A stretch of DNA of 28,580 bases from Ahniella sp. (GTDB lineage Bacteria > Pseudomonadota > Gammaproteobacteria > Xanthomonadales > Ahniellaceae): positions 55,001 to 83,580 of the forward strand of contig JADJRU010000016.1 in assembly GCA_016712105.1 (NCBI GenBank), read 5' to 3'. A program made the position numbers and the translations under genes. The notes beneath the pieces were generated by a model. It was not told where the DNA came from. It was given only the letters and a program-made list of their open reading frames with translations, and ran no database searches. How positions within the stretch are numbered: the stretch's first letter is position 1; every line of letters starts with the position of its first letter. Positions 24,356-28,580 of this stretch are shown here, one piece after another.

Positions 24356-25780
24356 TCAAATTCCCGCCAACTCCAGCCAAGCCGCCTCCAGGTCGTCCCG
24401 GACTTCATGGACGTCGGACACGGCCTTGCCGCTGGCGATCAGGCCAAAGAACACGCGTCCGTTGTAACTCTGCACGGTGATGTTCAACCCCAGCCCGTGC
24501 GTGACGATCGATACCGGCACGTAACTCAGCAGTTCGGCGCCAGCCAGATACAGTGGTACCTGCGGGCCCGGCACGTTCGAGATCACCAGATTCGCCACGG
24601 TCGGCAAACGGTCGGCCAGGCCTGACTCACCGTACAGTTTGGACACGCTGCGCACGAGCCAGCCCCAGCCAATGGCCGGGAAATCCGTGGGCAGCACGCC
24701 GCGCATCCCGCCGGCACCTGCCTTCATTGTTGCGCTGGCAGCCACCACGGCCTTGAGCCTGGCATCGGCGCTGGCCAGATGGGTCGGCAGCGACATCATG
24801 GTCATCGCAACCTGATTGTTCGCCTGGTCATCACCCGCCGCACGCAAGGAAAACGGAATCGCCGCAACGAGTGGTTCCTTCGGCAGCTGTCGATGTCGCT
24901 TCAGGTACCGACGCAAGGCGCCAGCCACGATCGCCAACACCACATCGTTGATGCTGGCCGTGTGGGTTTTGCCCAGAAGTCGGATCGCCGGCAAGGACAG
25001 CCCCAGGCTCGCGAATGTCCGGCTCGCGTCGATCGCCCGGTTGAACGGCGTCTTGGGTGCCAGCCGCAAACCATTCGTTGCGGGCGGCTTCCGCTTCCGT
25101 TCTGTTGTCGTCGAGGGTTCCTTGTTTGCGGTGGCCCGTAACAGACGCCATGCATCCGGAACCCGCTTCGCCAGATCCATCGCTTGGCTCAGTTGGTGAC
25201 TGAGTGCTCCGGTCAACGCTTCCCCGAATCCGAGCTTCAAGGTGCTGCGGCGTTTGCCTGGCTTCGGCGGAGCCGGGTGTTCGGTCACGTCGAGAATGGC
25301 ATTGGCGAGTGCCACCGCACCCTGACCGTCCACGGCGGCATGGTGGAGCTTCGAATACAACGCGATCACGTGTCGGCCAGGTGCCGTCTGCAACGAAGCT
25401 CCGAGGGCGGTGATGACCGTCATTTCCCACAAGGGTCGGCTGCGGTCGAGGGTCTCGGCATGCAGTGTTGCGACCAGATCCTCGAGTGCCCGCGCGTCGC
25501 CCGGCTTCGGCAGTTTGACGTGACGCACATGATCGTTCAGGTCGGGCTGCCCGGATTGGGCCCAGTACGGTGTCAGGATGTTGAGGGGCAGAAATTGCAC
25601 CACCCGGGTCAACACGGGCGCCAGCGACAGTCGCAACTTGAGGTGTGAGCGTAATCGCGCGGCGAACTTTGACTGGGTGCCCGACGGCAAGGCCAGCAGA
25701 TGCAGCGAGCCGACATGCATCGGCGTCTGCGGTGACTCCATGAACAGGAATGCGGCGTCGATCGTGCTCAGTGATTTCAT
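24356..25780 (-). CDS. Wax ester synthase/diacylglycerol acyltransferase (WS/DGAT family)
   Basis: 474-aa bifunctional-type acyltransferase that esterifies fatty alcohols or diacylglycerol with acyl-CoA for neutral-lipid storage; membrane-associated. The N-terminus LSTIDAAFLFMESPQTPMHVG is typical, the catalytic HHxxxDG motif is intact (HHAAVDG, residues ~146-152), SRPLWEM precedes it, and the C-terminal half has the SINDVVLAIVAGALRRYL and NVPGPQVPLYLAGAEL motifs of the family. I use ATG 25780 rather than 25798 because nearly all members begin a few residues before LSxxDAxFL. The terminator of the upstream S8 gene lies about 40 bp before it, so it needs its own promoter in a very short space. 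Confidence 0.92.
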   Translation of the reverse strand: MKSLSTIDAAFLFMESPQTPMHVGSLHLLALPSGTQSKFAARLRSHLKLRLSLAPVLTRVVQFLPLNILTPYWAQSGQPDLNDHVRHVKLPKPGDARALEDLVATLHAETLDRSRPLWEMTVITALGASLQTAPGRHVIALYSKLHHAAVDGQGAVALANAILDVTEHPAPPKPGKRRSTLKLGFGEALTGALSHQLSQAMDLAKRVPDAWRLLRATANKEPSTTTERKRKPPATNGLRLAPKTPFNRAIDASRTFASLGLSLPAIRLLGKTHTASINDVVLAIVAGALRRYLKRHRQLPKEPLVAAIPFSLRAAGDDQANNQVAMTMMSLPTHLASADARLKAVVAASATMKAGAGGMRGVLPTDFPAIGWGWLVRSVSKLYGESGLADRLPTVANLVISNVPGPQVPLYLAGAELLSYVPVSIVTHGLGLNITVQSYNGRVFFGLIASGKAVSDVHEVRDDLEAAWLELAGI

Positions 25781-25821
25781 CGGTTCACCCGGCGGCATGG
25801 GCGGGAAGGTAGCAGTCCCGA

Positions 25822-25855
25822 CAAAGAAAAGCCCCGGCTTGCGCCGAGGGCTTTA
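25822..25855 (-). terminator. Rho-independent terminator of the S8 peptidase gene
   Basis: On - strand: AAAGCCCTCGGC-GCAA-GCCGGGGCTTT, an 11-12-bp stem with one bulge, followed by TCTTTGTC. It lies 25 nt after the S8 stop and upstream of the WS/DGAT gene, separating the two - strand genes. Confidence 0.82.
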
Positions 25856-25879
25856 AGGTCTTTCAGACTACCGGTTCGA

Positions 25880-28091
25880 TCAGAACGTGACCGACCAGGA
25901 GTTCAGGCGGCCGGTGTCGCCAGCGGCGGCATCCTGTACACGCATTTGCCACGTGCCGTTCAACAGTTCGCTGGACAGATTCAGCGTCACGGTCTTGACG
26001 ACGTTGTCGGTGCCGGCGCCAGTGCGGTTGTGGATGTTGTACAGCGTGCCATCCGGAGCAACCAGGTCAACCTTCAGGTCACCTTGGTAGGTGTGCGTGA
26101 TGTTCACCGAGACGGAAGCAGTGGCCGAAGCATTACCCGTACGACCAGACACAGCGATCGGAGAATTGATCGTGGTGTTGTCGTTGACCGTGTAAGGCGT
26201 CGTGCTGCTGTAGGTCTGCGTACCACCGCCACCACCACCAGCCGTGTAGTTGCCGACCAGGCTCAGGCCCGAGAAGGCAGAGTAGGCTTTCAGGCGAACG
26301 TAGTAGGTACCAGCGGACGGAGCGGCGAACGTGCAGGTTTCGGCATTGCCCGAGGCGTACGGACGGCAGTCATAGACCGTGTCGGTCGGTGCGGAACCGA
26401 ACTTCACGTACATGTCGGAGTCACCCGTGCCACCCGAGGTGGTGAACGTCAGGTTCGTGGAACCAGCCGGCACGACCATCGTGTAGTTCAGCGAGGCGCC
26501 TGCAGCAGCAGAGAGGTTGGTCACGGCAACACCCTTCGTCAGGGTCGTGCCGCCGCCACCGCCTGCCTGTGTCGTTGCCGACGCAGTGCTGGAGTAGCCG
26601 GAGTTGTTGCCAGCGCCGTCATAAGCACGGACGCGGAAGCTGTAGCTCGTGGACGCGGCGAGGCCGGTGCTCGAGTAGCTCGTCGTCGCGCTGGTGCCGA
26701 CTTCGGCGAAGCTGGTGCAACCTGCGCCTGCGCAACGCTCGATGCGGTAGCCGGCCAAGTTCGAACCGCCGGTATCCGTCGAAGCACCCCAGGAGACATT
26801 GATCTGGCTGCTGCTGGCGGCCGTGGCCGAAGCGGTGCCCGGAACGGTCGGAGCCGTGGTGTCAGGTGTGCCGCCGCCCGAGAACAGGGAGTACAGCAGA
26901 CGGTTCGGCGAGCCGGTGCCTGGGCTGGTAACCTTGTTCGGTGTGGAGCCGTTGATCAGGGCCGTGGTGACAGCCGAGACCGAAGCCGTCGGGTTGGTCG
27001 CCAGGTAGAGGGCGGCAACACCGGCAACGTGCGGGGAAGCCATCGACGTACCGCTGATCGTGTTCGTCGCGGTGGAGCCGGTGTACCAGGCAGACAGGAT
27101 GTTGGAGCCAGGTCCGAAGATGTCGACGCAGGTGCCGAAGTTCGAGAAGCTCGAGCGGGCGTCCGTGTTCGTCGTCGAACCGACCGTGATGGCGGAAGCA
27201 GCGCGTGCCGGCGAGTAGTTGCAGGCATTCGAGTTGTCGTTGCCGGCGGCGACGACCGTGATGACGCCAGCGGCGGTCATGCGGGCGACGGCGTCATCGG
27301 TTGCGGTGGAAGCACCGCCGCCGAGGCTCATGTTGGCCACTGCAGGCTTGACGTGATTCTGGGCAACCCAGTCCATACCGGCGATGACGCCGGAGTTCGT
27401 GCCCGAACCGTCGCAACCCAGCACGCGCACCGGATGCACGATGGCACCCTTGGCGATGCCGTAGGTGGTGCCGGCAACCGTACCGGCGACGTGCGTGCCG
27501 TGGCCGTTGCAGTCATTCGTGCCGTTGGCATCGGAAATGGCGGTGTAGCCATTGCCCATGCGGCCGGTGAACTGTTGGTGCGAACCCAGAACGCCGGTGT
27601 CGACGATGTAGGCATGCACGTTCGAAGCCGTGGTGTTGTAGGTGTAGGAGCTGTTCAGCGGCAGATCGCGCTGGTCGGTGCGGTCGATACCCCAGGTCGC
27701 GCCGGTTTGCGTCGCGCTGGCATACACCATGCCGTCTTCTTCGATGTAGGCGATGCGGCTGTCATTCAACATGCCGGCAACGGCCTTGGCGTCTGCCTTG
27801 ACGACGAAGCCACGCAGGACGGTCGTGTAGGAACGCGACACCTGGGCTTTGTACTGGGAGGCAATCGTGCTTGCCATCGCGGCAACCGTCGGAACATTGG
27901 CGCGCGACTCGTTGCCGAGTGCAGCGACCTGATCCTTCAGCACAACGATGTACTGGCCATCAACAGGGCGGTCTGCAAAACGCAGTTCCGCAGTTGGCGG
28001 AGGCGCCGGGCGCGGCAAAAGCCTGGCCGGCAAGAACCATGGATACCGCGGTGGCGGCGAGCGACTTCTTGAGCAAGGTACGACGCTTCAT
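25880..28091 (-). CDS. Secreted S8 subtilisin-like serine peptidase, multidomain, one-base frameshift near the signal peptide
   Basis: Extracellular peptidase, 736 aa once repaired. ATG 28091 (AGGGAGAA upstream) starts a signal peptide beginning KRRTLLKKS and ending AFA-AP. In a C run (+ strand 28008-28010) one base too many puts the rest in another frame; removing it gives AFAAPAPPPTAELRF. Next: an I9 propeptide (YIVVLKDQ...YIEEDGMVYA), the S8 catalytic domain with Asp in YIVDTGV (~164), His in GHGTHVAG (~195) and Ser in SGTSMASPHVAG (~349), a fibronectin-III domain (TAPTVPGTA...), a Gly linker, a pre-peptidase C-terminal (PPC) domain (DSDMYVKFGS, GTYYVRLKAY), a second Gly linker, and a P/proprotein-convertase domain (ITHTYQGDLKVDLVAPDGT, WSVTF). 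All C-terminal domains are usual in secreted peptidases of predatory or degradative Lysobacterales. Confidence 0.92.
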
Positions 28092-28580
28092 TTCTTGAGT
28101 TCTCCCTTTGCGTACTGGTGGCTTCACGTGTGTGTGGTTTTATTTTCCTTGGCCCTTGCGCGGCACGAGTCGATCTCGGCATCCATCCCTCGGATGTCTA
28201 AGTTCGGCGGTGCGGTGGTCGCTTCGGTCCAGGCCCGGAATCACGTCACGGTTGTTTTCCGTTTACGGTCAGGGCGGGCGGACACTAGTAGGAAGTTTTC
28301 AGAACTTCACGCTGCTATGCGTCAAAAGTCACGGACGGGAGGCTTGCGCGGTGGTAAGGGGAGGTCGAAAACGCCCGCCAGCACTCGTTCGCAGCGACCT
28401 GAATGACCGCAAACCATTATTTTTACGACGTTCGCGTCGGCAATGTGTGCGCCTCATCGCGAGTTGGCATATCGCCCGCACTCACTACGACACAACGCAA
28501 CGCGCACCCGCAAGGAAGTGGGCGAGGCTGGCTCTTCTCCCGCTTGCGGAAGAGGAAGCCCGTCATACCCGGCAAGCGGA
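28092..28580. other. Non-coding region upstream of the S8 peptidase gene
   Basis: 489 bp to the window edge. No frame has a signal peptide, domain or good ribosome-binding site, so I support no gene here. It must contain the S8 promoter (transcribed leftward). An AT-rich patch at about 28137-28150 (AAAATAAAAC on -) could serve as a -10 region, but no -35 is convincing. A REP-like unit lies at the right edge. Confidence 0.5.
28534..28563 (+). repeat. REP-like palindromic unit at the right edge
   Basis: CTTCTCCCGC-ttg-CGGAAGAGG followed by AAGCCCGTC repeats the palindromic core seen at 8935 and 9003, about 19.5 kb away and again in non-coding DNA. The window ends shortly after, so the full unit and any inverted partner cannot be judged. 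Confidence 0.5.

Noticed and set aside
25946..28072. 708-aa open frame on + strand opposite the S8 peptidase
   Set aside because: Mirror of the repetitive Ala/Ser/Thr/Gly coding of the peptidase; Arg/Gly/Val-rich with no recognisable domain or start signal.
28201..28580. Small open frames at the right edge
   Set aside because: Short, Arg-rich, without ribosome-binding site or conserved motif; likely chance frames in GC-rich intergenic DNA.

Overview
The window is a GC-rich, densely coded gammaproteobacterial chromosome segment. The family content (ZapA/Tol-Pal core, type IV minor pilins, a WS/DGAT acyltransferase, a secreted multidomain subtilase, Sec/lipoprotein signals) fits the Lysobacterales (Xanthomonadales) best. 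That placement is inferred from gene content, not from a database comparison.

Layout. (1) 142-2016: biosynthetic arginine decarboxylase speA. (2) 2085-8814: a cell-envelope and division block on the + strand, namely a ZapB-like coiled-coil gene, zapA, ybgC, tolQ-tolR-tolA-tolB, pal, a strong terminator, cpoB and queE. (3) 8815-9206: a non-coding stretch with hairpins and an inverted pair of REP-like repeats. (4) 9207-13856: four tightly packed + strand genes, a lipoprotein M28 peptidase, a CDP-glycerol glycerophosphotransferase-like protein, an IspD/TarI-like cytidylyltransferase and a RuBisCO-like protein (RLP). The last three are joined by ATGA start/stop overlaps. This is the most unusual part of the window. 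(5) 13884-15184 (-): a hypothetical protein with a receiver-like N-terminus. (6) 15287-19311: type IV pilus minor pilins, with a pilE-like gene on - divergent from fimT-pilW-pilX-pilV on +. (7) 19440-23466: an SDR on -, divergent from an SDR-rlmI-bioF run on +. (8) 23534-28091: a DUF481 outer-membrane protein (+), then a WS/DGAT acyltransferase and a secreted S8 peptidase (both -), followed by about 490 bp without a convincing gene.

How genes work together: ZapA and the ZapB-like protein act at the Z ring, and Tol-Pal plus CpoB couple outer-membrane constriction to division, so the left third is a division/envelope module. In the RLP cassette the simplest reading is that the IspD-like enzyme makes a CDP-activated alcohol or sugar phosphate, the TagB/F-like enzyme transfers it to an acceptor, and the RLP supplies or remodels the phosphorylated precursor. 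The biochemistry is inference; the gene arrangement and the residue changes are visible.

Quality note: five genes (cpoB, queE, the 13.9-15.2 kb hypothetical, the - strand SDR, the S8 peptidase) are each split by exactly one single-base indel. Restoring that base gives a normal-length, family-consistent protein in every case. Sequencing or assembly indels are the likeliest cause, so I annotate full spans and flag each shift.
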